In this document: positions 62,401-64,000 of the stretch, in pieces
Layout: every line of letters starts with the position of its first letter
Position numbering within the stretch: position 1 is the stretch's first letter
Notes under the pieces: generated by a model
Told to the model about the DNA's origin: nothing
Seen by the model: the letters and a program-made list of their open reading frames with translations, nothing else
The model's database searches: none
Assembly: GCF_029931775.1 (NCBI RefSeq)
Contig: NC_079325.1
Span: 51,940,286 to 52,004,285, forward strand
From: Euleptes europaea
Lineage: Eukaryota; Chordata; Lepidosauria; Squamata; Sphaerodactylidae
Direction: 5' to 3'
DNA length: 64,000 bases
Position numbers and translations under genes: made by a program

Positions 62401-64000
62401 AAGCACTCACCAACGCCTTGGCCTCCCTGTCTTTTGCGCACACCAGCCGGAAAATAAAAGCAACAATAACACCAAAATTCCTTTGCTGCATTCCACTCTC
62501 CTCTGCACCGCAAGTGATTGATGGGTGGGTTGGTGCGTCAGTTGAGGCTGGGCAAAAGCCAAGTGACACCGAAACCTTCTTGCAGGTGGCTCTGGATGGC
62601 GGGGTGTGGGGAGGCCTGTAAGTCCACATTAACCCCTTGCTCCCCAGGAATGAAAGGCCCCCTACAAGGGGACAATGCAAACTGTCCCCCCATATCACAA
62701 CCCGAAACAGAGGTGGTGGTGTAATCAGTGCCGTGCTAGGATCAGGGAGCATGCGTGTATTAAGTGCTGTCAAGTCACATCTGGGAGAGCCAGGTTCAAA
62801 TTCCCCTTTTTCCCTTTGGGCCCATCATTCACACTTAGCCTAACCTGCCTTGCAGGGTTGTTGTGAGGATAAAATGGATGGGAGGAGAACAATGTAAGCA
62901 GCTTCAGGTCCCCACTGGAGAGAAAAAGTGGGTTATAAATGAAGTACAATAAACACACACACCCCTGAATCAGATGACCCGAGCAGAGCCAGAGTACTTA
63001 AGTGGCCAAGAAACTGATCTGTGAAAACCAGAAATCACCAGCTGGAATCTGGCCTCTGCTCCACATTCTCCCAGTGGCCATAAAGAGGTCACTTTAAGCC
63101 TCACCCTGGCAGTAATAATACTGGCCTACTTGACAGGACGGTTGTAAAGTCAAGCGTGATAACATCAGTGAAGCTTTCAGTTCACACAGAAATGACGTAT
63201 AAATGCTTGGGTTATTAAACCAAATCCCACCTGGGGTTCATCACTCCGCCTTCCACCTTGTGCCATTTCACCAAAGGGAGCTTTAAATGGGGCTATGCAG
63301 TGCATTCTGTTGAAATGTTCACTCTGGCTGTCTTAGAAACACCACACCCTCCATTCTCTGGCCAGGGAGAGGGCAAATGTTCAGGAGGGCGGGCCAGATG
63401 CTATCTTTCCCCAGGGCAAAGACCAGCAACGACCACCAATCATGGGGGATAATGGGAGTCCCATCACAGACTTCAGAATACTGAAAACCTTTAACTTTAT
63501 GTCCGGGGAGGGAGGGAGCAAGTTCCTAGCCCTTATGACCACAGAGCAGGGGTCCCCAATGTGGTGCCTGTGAGCGCCATGATTCCCAGGGACACCTTTC
63601 CTGGTGTCTGCCATGTGCTTTTAGAAAGTGGTCGGGGCTAGGTGGGGCAGCAGGGCTTCTAAGGGGAGGGGAAGGTGATTGTGAGCCGGTTTGATTCTTC
63701 CTTAAGTGGTAGAGAAAGTCGGCATATAAAACTCTTCTTCATTTCAAGCATCCAAAGCACCTCATGTTATCTCACTAACAACAGCCTTGTAAAGTAGGCT
63801 GAGCCTATCACCCTCATATTGCAAACGAAGGCAGAGGAGAGAGGGTGGCTCATCTCAAAACACCTGGCAAGTCTGTAACTGAAGTGAGGACTACCAACTG
63901 CCTGACACGTTCCCAAAGAGGTCTTACTTACTTACCCCTAGCCATCGCTGACCCTTGTTGGCTGTGTGGTGGAGCTGGACTTTCTTGAGAGAAATGCTAT
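27821..64000 (-). CDS. RALGDS: Ral guanine nucleotide dissociation stimulator, 17 exons in window, 5' end outside
   Basis: RalGDS is a cytosolic guanine-nucleotide exchange factor that loads GTP onto RalA/RalB and is recruited by GTP-bound Ras through its C-terminal RA domain. Exons in transcript order: 64000-63936 (partial), 61911-61718, 60789-60715, 50187-49994, 48657-48536, 48408-48193, 46056-45953, 45715-45631, 43268-43191, 42242-42156, 41012-40980, 38965-38844, 37552-37457, 36363-36162, 32711-32466, 30045-29931, 27996-27821. Phases join throughout, giving about 735 residues. The REM (RasGEF_N) domain lies in exons 2-4 and the CDC25 domain in exons 5-13, with core motifs [12 protein letters not shown] and [12 protein letters not shown] Ser-rich linker follows in exons 14-15. 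The RA domain lies in exons 15-17 ([20 protein letters not shown], ending [16 protein letters not shown]). The long Pro/Ala/Glu-rich stretch I recall between REM and CDC25 in human RALGDS is missing: exon 4 ends AEPEAE and joins exon 5 directly. Confidence 0.95.
28098..28300 (+). repeat. tRNA-Ala-like SINE
   Basis: The clearest copy in the window: box A region TAGCTCAGTGGGAGAGCATC, GCATGCAGAAGG, box B GGTTCAATCCC, then CATCTCCA. The body GAGACCCTGGAGAGCTGC and the tail ATTCAGTATAAGGGAGCTTC follow. It is a SINE and not a functional tRNA gene. Confidence 0.8.
28505..29140 (-). mobile_element. hAT-like end and L1-like 3' UTR
   Basis: 28505-28705 ends (on +) in CCGTATGTTTGACACCCCTG, the GGGGTGTCAAAC-type hAT terminus in - orientation. 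28735-29140 is A/T-rich and opens like the L1-type fragment at 8300 (TTTTATTATG...CAAAATACAAAGGAAAAAGG). The second call is tentative. 29141-29584 shows nothing recognised. Confidence 0.45.
29585..29710. repeat. Imperfect hairpin, MITE-like
   Basis: CCCTGTGCGCCCGACAGTGA and GTCAGCATGTC on the left pair with GTGCTGACTTCACTTCCGGT and GCACAGGG on the right. The centre is TTTGGACTTTTTGTCCAAAT. The arms are about 50 bp with mismatches. Confidence 0.5.
29931..30045 (-). CDS. RALGDS: RALGDS exon 16 of window: RA domain
   Basis: 115 nt encoding [20 protein letters not shown] through [10 protein letters not shown]. This is the Ras-binding beta2/alpha1 region. The donor is GTATGG. Confidence 0.95.
30205..30772 (+). 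mobile_element. BovB/RTE LINE 3' part
   Basis: The + strand encodes [40 protein letters not shown] and [16 protein letters not shown]. Further on, in other frames, come LRLSYFGHE and [15 protein letters not shown]. This is the end of BovB reverse transcriptase with some frame changes. The last bases (GTCGGAAGCGACTTGACAGC, then ACTTAACACACAC) match the tail of the 5S-derived SINEs. Confidence 0.85.
30876..31090 (-). repeat. tRNA-derived SINE, variant with TAAA tail
   Basis: On + it reads TTTATACCCTGCATTTCTCC to ACACTTAAACCAATACACCA and CTCTGGCTC. The CTCCATTTTATCCTCACAGC block marks the variant subfamily. 31091-31451 is unassigned. Confidence 0.65.
31452..31617 (+). mobile_element. CR1 3' tail
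   Basis: CCTATTACATTAGGTGCTAT, CTTCCTAGAGGCACCTGGTT and the end GGCTTTTCTTATGTTCTTAT. Only the terminal 165 bp are present. 31618-32050 is unassigned. Confidence 0.75.
32051..32334 (+). mobile_element. hAT-type MITE (CAGGGGTCCC family)
   Basis: Ends CAGGGGTCCCCAACATGG and GGCTAGGGACCCCTAA enclose the usual AGCTGCCACCACAGCACAAG core and the ATTTTGTG blocks. Confidence 0.75.
32466..32711 (-). CDS. RALGDS: RALGDS exon 15 of window: Ser-rich linker and start of RA domain
   Basis: 246 nt encoding [40 protein letters not shown] and [20 protein letters not shown] to KSIL. The Ser-rich run precedes the first RA-domain strand, as in mammals. Confidence 0.95.
32860..33343 (+). mobile_element. hAT-type MITE with internal insertion
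   Basis: The left end GGGGATCCCCCACAGTGCC and the right end TGGTTGGGGACCCCTAG are clear. About 90 bp at 33026-33116 (CATCGACGGGGCTTCTGCGC onward) and a stretch near 33145-33260 are foreign to the family. Confidence 0.6.
33344..33925. other. A/T-rich intron, MITE-like repeat
   Basis: 33540-33905 looks like an A/T-rich interspersed repeat. It opens TAGGGCTGTGCAGCTC, has a repeated GTTTAGTAAACCCAGAAATT / GGTTTATTAAACCCAAACCC pattern, and ends TGCACGCACACTTCTA. The rest is unassigned. Confidence 0.35.
34363..34904 (-). repeat. tRNA-Ala-like SINE split by an LTR-like element
   Basis: The tail half is at 34363-34440 (GAAGCTGCCTTCAACTGAAT to GTCTACTCAGACCGGC). The head half is at 34770-34904 (GCGGCTCTTCAGGGTCTCAG to CTGAGCCACAGCCCCTCCC). 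Confidence 0.8.
34441..34769. mobile_element. Probable solo LTR (329 bp) with internal palindromes
   Basis: Starts TGTGGTATTATTTA and ends GGATCATTACA, as LTRs do (TG...CA). It contains AATAAA near 34695 and is flanked by CCGGC / GCGGC, an imperfect 5-bp duplication. Its first two thirds fold into long stems. It is a fossil fragment with no internal genes. A foldback DNA element is the alternative. Confidence 0.5.
35064..35995 (+). mobile_element. LINE 3' fragment interrupted by CR1
   Basis: Around 35120-35400 the + strand reads like a LINE carboxyl end ([29 protein letters not shown]). It resembles the fragment at 38102-38770. A CR1 3' end occupies 35494-35850 (TCGGACCAGAACCAACGGGT to CTTCCAACTCTATGATT). 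The A/T-rich 35851-35995, ending AATAATAATAAAGAAAAGG, is probably the rest of the first LINE. Confidence 0.55.
36162..36363 (-). CDS. RALGDS: RALGDS exon 14 of window
   Basis: 202 nt encoding [40 protein letters not shown] and [20 protein letters not shown]. It forms the linker between GEF and RA domains, highly conserved with mammals. Confidence 0.95.
36585..36793 (-). repeat. tRNA-Ala-like SINE
   Basis: Read on +: GTCTTATACTGAATCAAACC (tail), GGTCTCAGGCAGGGG (body), GATTGAACCTGGGACC (box B complement) and CTACCACTGAGCCACT (box A complement). Near full length. Confidence 0.8.
36822..37200. mobile_element. Palindromic MITE-like repeat split by a hAT MITE
   Basis: Outer family: GGGTAGCCGTGCTAGTCTGT to CAGTACCTTCTAGCC, resuming TTCTAAACTAACTGCATTTA. 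The insert at 36886-37163 has inverted ends CAGGGCTTCTTAA and TTTAAGAAGCTTTG and is flanked by TTCTAGCC / TTCTAAAC, an imperfect 8-bp duplication. Confidence 0.6.
37457..37552 (-). CDS. RALGDS: RALGDS exon 13 of window
   Basis: 96 nt encoding [20 protein letters not shown] and [11 protein letters not shown]. This is the end of the CDC25 domain. 37201-37456 is unassigned. Confidence 0.95.
37587..37970. repeat. GGGTTGCC MITE followed by a partial tRNA SINE
   Basis: 37587-37806 is the MITE (CGCCAGCCTCC to GTTGGCAACCCTA). 37807-37970 is the 3' half of a tRNA-derived SINE in - orientation (GTTGGTTTTTATATGATGAG, CAACAGACACCTTGTGAGGT). Confidence 0.65.
38102..38770 (-). mobile_element. LINE 3' fragment with 19-bp target duplication
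   Basis: The - strand translates to the end of a LINE ORF ([45 protein letters not shown]), with a CxC...HxxxxC zinc-like motif. The 3' UTR contains AACCTTTATTGGCATAAA on +. CAGGGGT[A/G]CAGCTGTAGGA flanks it at 38083-38101 and 38771-38789, so it is a clean 5'-truncated insertion. The clade is not assigned. Confidence 0.7.
38844..38965 (-). CDS. RALGDS: RALGDS exon 12 of window: CDC25 domain
   Basis: 122 nt encoding [20 protein letters not shown] and [20 protein letters not shown]. The donor GTGAGC lies only 54 bp from the LINE target duplication at 38771-38789. Confidence 0.95.
39110..39800. repeat. Unclassified repeat carrying a Sauria-like SINE
   Basis: The host repeat includes AGATGCGTTTCGGCCTTCCT and TTACAATACGCATCCTGACA. 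A SINE in - orientation at 39361-39655 is flanked by the exact 13-bp duplication CCTTAGTTGTCAT (39348-39360 and 39656-39668). Confidence 0.6.
39893..40072. repeat. Palindromic MITE-like repeat
   Basis: GATTTGAGTCCAGAAGCACC and AAGAGACCAACAAGATTTTC on the left pair imperfectly with GAAAATCTGGCTGGTCTCTC and AGGTGCGACTGGACTCAAAA on the right. Confidence 0.6.
40100..40530 (+). mobile_element. LINE 3' end, diverged
   Basis: The frame at 40180-40313 reads [20 protein letters not shown] and KYL, like the LLSDKN... ends of the other unassigned LINEs in this gene. A T/A-rich 3' UTR continues to about 40530. 40531-40979 is unassigned. Confidence 0.45.
40980..41012 (-). CDS. RALGDS: RALGDS exon 11 of window: 33-nt microexon
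   Basis: Encodes exactly [11 protein letters not shown], 11 codons, phase 0 at both ends. The acceptor is TTTCAG and the donor GTGAGG. Mammalian RALGDS has [11 protein letters not shown] at this place. Skipping it would keep the frame but delete part of a CDC25-domain helix. Confidence 0.92.
41120..41838. mobile_element. Solo LTR (41196-41716) between SINE fragments
   Basis: The LTR starts TGTCAGCTAAGGC and ends GGTCTGACA, with CTTAATAAAAC near 41635 as its poly(A) signal. The exact 5-bp duplication CCAGG lies on both sides (41191-41195, 41717-41721). It is 521 bp, without internal genes, and probably from an endogenous retrovirus; it is a fossil. tRNA-SINE tail fragments (-) lie at 41120-41182 and 41780-41838, the first with a short (GAA)n run. 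Confidence 0.6.
42156..42242 (-). CDS. RALGDS: RALGDS exon 10 of window: CDC25 domain
   Basis: 87 nt encoding [20 protein letters not shown] and [20 protein letters not shown] is a hallmark conserved region of Ras-family GEFs. The donor is GTAGGT. Confidence 0.95.
42478..42963 (+). mobile_element. CR1 3' end
   Basis: Runs from GTTGCCCTAAAAGGTCGGAC through ACAGGCTTCCTCGGGAGGTG to the ATTCTATG-type terminus (CCAACTCTATGATTCTATGA). Subfamily as at 35494-35850. Confidence 0.85.
43191..43268 (-). CDS. RALGDS: RALGDS exon 9 of window
   Basis: 78 nt encoding [20 protein letters not shown] and QQQREM. A Gln run (QRQQQQ) replaces the PKET seen in human. Confidence 0.93.
43490..43850 (-). repeat. Half hairpin MITE, (AAAAG)n microsatellite and 5S-derived SINE
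   Basis: 43490-43592 is one arm of the palindromic MITE. 43593-43650 is an A/G microsatellite of AAAAG units. 43653-43850 is a 5S-derived SINE in - orientation (tail AAGTCACAGCCGG on the left, CAGCCGAGATCTGATGAGGA on the right). Confidence 0.75.
43893..45276. repeat. Three tRNA-derived SINEs
   Basis: 43893-44196 (-) and 44978-45276 (-) are full copies ending AACCACTACACCGCGCTGGC and CCACCACTACACCACGCTGG. 44681-44925 (+) is the TAAA-tailed variant (GCGTGGCGTAGTGGTTAAGA, GAGGATAAACTGCAGGAGAG). 44197-44680 between them is unassigned. Confidence 0.8.
45277..45562 (+). repeat. Sauria-SINE-like element
   Basis: GAGCTCCGTGGTGCAGAGTG, GTAAGCTGCAGTACTGCAGT, AGCACCCAGCTTGCTGGGGG and GACTACCTTTACCTATAG. 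It ends 69 bp before the donor side of RALGDS exon 8. Confidence 0.75.
45631..45715 (-). CDS. RALGDS: RALGDS exon 8 of window: CDC25 domain
   Basis: 85 nt encoding [20 protein letters not shown] and LSRELLIK. The donor is GTAAGG and the acceptor AATAG. Confidence 0.95.
45953..46056 (-). CDS. RALGDS: RALGDS exon 7 of window: CDC25 domain
   Basis: 104 nt encoding [20 protein letters not shown] and [26 protein letters not shown] is a signature helix of the catalytic domain. Confidence 0.95.
46520..46896 (+). mobile_element. LINE 3' tail (L2-like)
   Basis: A short coding remnant [20 protein letters not shown] then QAYG and a stop. An A/T-rich 3' UTR ends GGGCGGCATACAAATCTAAC then AAATAAATAAAA. 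This pattern is typical of L2-type tails in lizards. The assignment is tentative. 46057-46519 is otherwise unassigned. Confidence 0.5.
46899..47544 (-). mobile_element. Tigger-like MITE containing a SINE and (TG)n(TA)n
   Basis: Ends CAGGTTGAGTATTCCTTATC and GGATAAGGAATAAACCTG are flanked by TA (46897-46898, 47545-47546). A Sauria-like SINE occupies 47038-47325 and ends in a (TG)n run (about 47326-47384) followed by (TA)n (47385-47419). The interior matches 3638-3948 in reverse. Confidence 0.75.
47632..48156 (-). mobile_element. GGGTTGCC MITE with a tandem duplication
   Basis: Ends TAGGGTTGCCAGGTCC and GGTTGGCAACCCTA. Inside, a block of about 100 bp (GCAGAACACCACAATAATTA to CTACCACCTGGTGGT) is present twice, at about 47946-48044 and 48049-48147, with only a few differences. 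Each copy ends in CCACCTGGTGGT. Confidence 0.65.
48193..48408 (-). CDS. RALGDS: RALGDS exon 6 of window: start of CDC25 core
   Basis: 216 nt encoding [60 protein letters not shown] and VEHWIEVAR. The region is strongly conserved with mammals. The donor GTACGC is non-consensus. Confidence 0.95.
48536..48657 (-). CDS. RALGDS: RALGDS exon 5 of window: short linker into GEF domain
   Basis: 122 nt encoding [40 protein letters not shown]. It aligns with the end of the human linker (ENGLSEEKP...[10 protein letters not shown]). The acceptor at 48658 was chosen because it restores the phase left by exon 4. Confidence 0.85.
48935..49147 (-). repeat. tRNA-Ala-like SINE
   Basis: Near full-length copy. 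On + it reads ACACATGAAGCTACTCTATA to ACCACTGAGCCGAAGCCCCT. Confidence 0.8.
49300..49790. repeat. SINE inside a SINE
   Basis: A TAAA-tailed tRNA SINE in + orientation (ATCATGGTGCAGTGGTTAGA, 49300-49440) resumes at 49726-49790 (GGGGTACGAATAAATCAAAA). A full tRNA-derived SINE in - orientation (49465-49725) lies between the halves. Confidence 0.7.
49994..50187 (-). CDS. RALGDS: RALGDS exon 4 of window: end of REM domain
   Basis: 194 nt encoding [40 protein letters not shown] and [20 protein letters not shown] then EAE. The Pro/Ala/Glu-rich expansion of the mammalian exon is absent. Confidence 0.93.
50413..53940 (-). mobile_element. CR1 LINE, near full length
   Basis: Reading leftward: 53938-53567 encodes the end of ORF1 with esterase (SGNH) motifs GDSILR and HVGTND. 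53360-52215 encodes the ORF2 endonuclease ([47 protein letters not shown]). 52200-51053 encodes the reverse transcriptase ([29 protein letters not shown]). 51007-50750 encodes the ORF2 end, and the 3' tail finishes CTTTCTTATGTTCTTAAG near 50413. I see one frame change at an A-run near 52210 and one in-frame stop (TAG) near 51050. ORF1 lacks its N-terminal part, so the copy is 5'-truncated. Confidence 0.9.
53941..54439. other. Unassigned, with half of a hairpin MITE
   Basis: 54250-54360 is one arm of the palindromic MITE family (GAAGTGAGCTGCAACTCATG, GTTAGTCTTTAAGGTGCTAT). The rest shows no recognised repeat or exon. Confidence 0.4.
54670..55108 (+). repeat. 5' LTR of the gypsy element
   Basis: TGTGAGGGTCTC to ATCTCTCACA. 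A TATA-like AATATATTC near 54958 and AATAAA near 55032 bracket a probable R region that starts about 54987. Confidence 0.9.
55109..55121 (+). promoter_or_regulatory. Self-complementary primer-binding region
   Basis: AAGTTGCAAGT at 55111-55121 lies two bases after the 5' LTR. It is the reverse complement of ACTTGCAACTT at 54987-54997, about 29 bp past the TATA-like box. No match to a tRNA 3' end (CCA complement TGG) is seen at this spot. This is the self-priming arrangement of Tf1/sushi elements. Confidence 0.65.
55161..56582 (+). CDS. Gag of the gypsy element
   Basis: 473 residues from the ATG at 55161 ([10 protein letters not shown]). A charged N-terminal region and a coiled-coil-like Gln/Glu/Met stretch precede the retrotransposon Gag core ([39 protein letters not shown]). 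One CCHC zinc knuckle ([14 protein letters not shown]) lies near residue 370. The tail is Ser/Glu-rich. Confidence 0.9.
   Translation: MSADEDTTPNPDAPKEPDEPEKPDPKEEGAKPKKPKGRAPDQDRDGRPRGLTYWLDSPKGWSLSRTAAKDRRLAFPSTGLEGDPARKEALMEEERKQWQEDRRAMQEQMEIMQRVMGEMATTLDALKLQPPAGAPPDGAPVVPPATPAPPARRDLKVTYDGSGDQLTFFMVQVDIFMREQGRTFVSEESRVQYVASLLQGEAAAWMVLQYELRSPVLRTLDEFMVALRNRFEDPTLGERAKASLMQLRQGTKSVAQYASEFQSLASRILDWSEATLVQCFREGLNPDLQHWAFMQGNPPDVEGWVRHAADIENRKQLLNLSKQRIGRDPRPRGDRGRELRQGGGGVLSAAERRKRFEAGVCLICGGKGHFASQCPSRSGRPTPPRQTQAEPTKPAADSQPRRRSGPLSRRSGAPSALHARPQDGASDSTVPSGSRITNTVFDSDGSPEATTPSPSSSEEEEWEQPAKNAVGLL
56543..60085 (+). CDS. Pol of the gypsy element with C-terminal chromodomain
   Basis: An open frame of about 1180 codons overlapping the end of gag. 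Parts in order: aspartic protease (LVDSGC, near 56720); reverse transcriptase (about 57200-57800, FLDDILIYS); RNase H ([13 protein letters not shown], near 58140); HHCC zinc finger (CPTCATAKK, near 58910); integrase core ([25 protein letters not shown], about 58990-59300); and a chromodomain ([20 protein letters not shown], near 59910-59970). The A AAA AAC heptamer at 56558-56564 is the type of -1 read-through signal this group is known to use. Confidence 0.92.
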   Translation: MGTAGKKRRRSAVEGAPQQTVPIVVQGAPPMVSAQEDNVFVRVHLSLPKGGPPLEVPALVDSGCARTMINEETAKKLGVRRKRLPGPLRFSQMDGSDFKRGPVTHRTAAVIMSVGEHWERLYFTIAPIVTPVVLGMNWLRGHNPSIDWVKRVLSFPENPCGLHDKERVLRTPAAALVGSPAPVSPQLPSEYSQFTDVFDVRECDELPPHRETDCAIEIVGEGKLSKGKVYPMSPSEKTVLRDYLDVNLARGFIRPSKAPYSAPAFFVKKKTGDLRLCIDFRRLNAVTQSNAYPLPLIPDLLAQLKEGRIFTKLDLVEAYHRIRIKEGDEPKTAFSSCFGMFEYLVMPFGLSGAPSVFMQLINEVLHDLLFRGVVVFLDDILIYSETMEDHVRLVREVLQRLREHKLYAKVSKCEFHQPSITFLGYVISHQGLEMDPAKVQAVRDWEPPTTRRQLQQFLGFANFYRNFIPNFAQVALPLTALLRTKDKGASAALPSARLQWSPQCQLAFERLKLLFSSEPVLAHPDCTKPFVVQVDASDVAMGGALLQRDEGGRLRPCAYFSKKFSQSEINWAIWEKEAAAVKHALTIWRHFLEGAELPFEVCTDHKNLEALKGARKLNAKQVRWAQFFAKFRFTLRHVPGKENALADALSRLPQYRNDFDRPVDSLFTPEQRGEVPSLAVTTRSQARPPETPPTLKGIPEAFQQRLRDASLQEEEHHLLPTGLERTNTWWVQGGKLYVPSSLRKEVLGLVHGARLAGHFGFIKTLHLVRRQFWWPGMRSDVELYVRSCPTCATAKKRMGKPPGLLKPLESPSRPWEVIAMDFITDLPPSRGKTVLWVITDLFSKQVHFVPCAGLPSAQGLAKLFITHVLRLHSIPRKVLSDRGVQFVAKFWRAFLKLMGVEEQGLSSAYHPQTDGQTERVNAVVECYLRCYVNFHQDDWVDLLPFAEYAYNNAPHSSTGFSPFQVIYGTDFGPFGSAPVSPELQSTPDLQEWIQVVKSTWPWLLKNLERAKSKYKEQADKHRSPGWELKVGEQVYLSTKNLRSLRPCKKLSDRYVGPFPITRVINEVTVELDLPKTLKGVHPVFHISLLKPYVAAPQFHPPPAHEIPTVVGGDTHLEISKVLDSKWKKGKLFYFVRWKNLGSAHDEWVAAPHMAAPRLVREFHLAYPDKPRPLGDPGGGP
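60097..60535 (+). repeat. 3' LTR of the gypsy element
   Basis: Same length as the 5' LTR and no difference seen on reading both through, including a run of ten C. The right flank continues with the ATGCC duplication. Confidence 0.9.
60715..60789 (-). CDS. RALGDS: RALGDS exon 3 of window: REM domain
   Basis: 75 nt encoding [20 protein letters not shown] and LELK. It starts 10 bp beyond the CR1 end, so its donor lies immediately next to mobile DNA. Confidence 0.93.
60870..61375. repeat. MIR-like SINE, 5S-SINE tail and hairpin MITE
   Basis: 60870-61005 resembles MIR in orientation TATCCTCACAACCTCCTTGT to GGCCCAAGGTCATGCAG. 61070-61165 is the tail half of a 5S-derived SINE (GAGGCAGGCAATGGCAAACC, CATAAGTCAGCTGTGACTTG). 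61205-61375 is an imperfect palindromic MITE. Confidence 0.6.
61376..61717. other. Intron, no recognised feature
   Basis: Only a short (TG)n/(G)n run near 61522-61545 stands out. Confidence 0.4.
61718..61911 (-). CDS. RALGDS: RALGDS exon 2 of window: REM domain
   Basis: 194 nt encoding [40 protein letters not shown] and [20 protein letters not shown] then LLLN. Almost identical to mammalian RALGDS. The donor is GTTGGT. Confidence 0.96.
61995..62317 (+). repeat. tRNA-derived SINE, full length
   Basis: Starts AACAGCCAGGGTGGTATAGT and ends CCAACTCCTCTTCTTCTTC. It has the doubled box region, both CTCCTCCACATGAGCGGC-type blocks and the GGTGTCTGTTGTGGGGAGGG core. 62318-62779 is unassigned. Confidence 0.8.
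62780..62957 (+). repeat. tRNA-derived SINE, variant with TAAA tail
   Basis: GGTTCAAATTCCCC, GCAGGGTTGTTGTGAGGATA and AAATGGATGGGAGGAGAACA lead to GTGGGTTATAAATGAAGTAC then AATAAACACACACAC. The head is missing. Confidence 0.6.
63020..63900. repeat. MIR-like pieces, hAT-MITE head and SINE tail
   Basis: 63020-63230 resembles a MIR-type SINE (CTGGCCTACTTGACAGGACG). 63547-63657 is the left third of a CAGGGGTCCC hAT MITE. 63658-63745 is a tRNA-SINE tail fragment (GTAGAGAAAGTCGGCATATA). 63750-63900 is another MIR-like piece (CACCTCATGTTATCTCACTA). 63231-63546 is unassigned. Confidence 0.5.
63936..64000 (-). CDS. RALGDS: RALGDS exon 1 of window, cut by the window edge
   Basis: Encodes [20 protein letters not shown] and G, the conserved stretch before the REM domain (mammalian [10 protein letters not shown]-like). 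The donor GTAAGT follows at 63935. Its 5' side lies beyond position 64000. Confidence 0.9.

Overview
The window is vertebrate nuclear DNA, almost certainly from a squamate reptile (a lizard or gecko; the species cannot be fixed from this sequence). Three things support this. Two genes are built of short exons with GT/AG introns. The intervening DNA is packed with sauropsid repeats: CR1 LINEs, a BovB/RTE LINE end, a 5S-rRNA-derived SINE with a BovB-like tail, a SINE whose middle resembles the Sauria SINE, and several tRNA-derived SINEs. The order CEL then RALGDS is the gene order I know from human 9q34.

Layout. Positions 1-2055 hold no recognised coding exon; 1-640 may be the 3' UTR of the upstream gene (GTF3C5 would be expected by synteny). 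CEL (bile-salt-activated lipase) runs on the + strand from its TATA box at 2088 to its stop at 23745: 11 exons, 559 codons, complete catalytic triad, and no mammalian-type C-terminal repeat tail. RALGDS (Ral guanine nucleotide dissociation stimulator) runs on the - strand, tail-to-tail with CEL, from 27821 to beyond 64000. Seventeen exons (about 735 codons) cover the end of the N-terminal region, the REM domain, the CDC25-type GEF domain and the Ras-association domain; the 5' exons lie outside the window. The 4.1 kb between the two stops holds the RALGDS 3' UTR and dispersed repeats.

Most of the remaining sequence is mobile DNA. The outstanding item is a young-looking Ty3/gypsy chromovirus of the Tf1/sushi type at 54670-60535, inside the largest RALGDS intron of the window. 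Its two 439-bp LTRs look identical by eye and it is flanked by a 5-bp duplication. An 11-nt stretch two bases after the 5' LTR is complementary to the presumed start of its own transcript, which is the self-priming arrangement. It sits in the 3' tail of a CR1 LINE, next to a near-full-length CR1 (50413-53940). Other notable structures are a foldback element with arms of about 600 bp (13965-15278) at the centre of a four-deep nest in CEL intron 7, a perfect 73-bp hairpin (17885-18053), two solo LTR-like pieces (34441-34769, 41196-41716), an 869-bp hAT-like element with an exact 8-bp target duplication (12509-13377), and two 650-bp repeats that bracket CEL exons 3-5.

All identities were judged by eye from the sequence and its translations. 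No alignment or database search was run. Repeat boundaries are approximate except where a target duplication fixes them.
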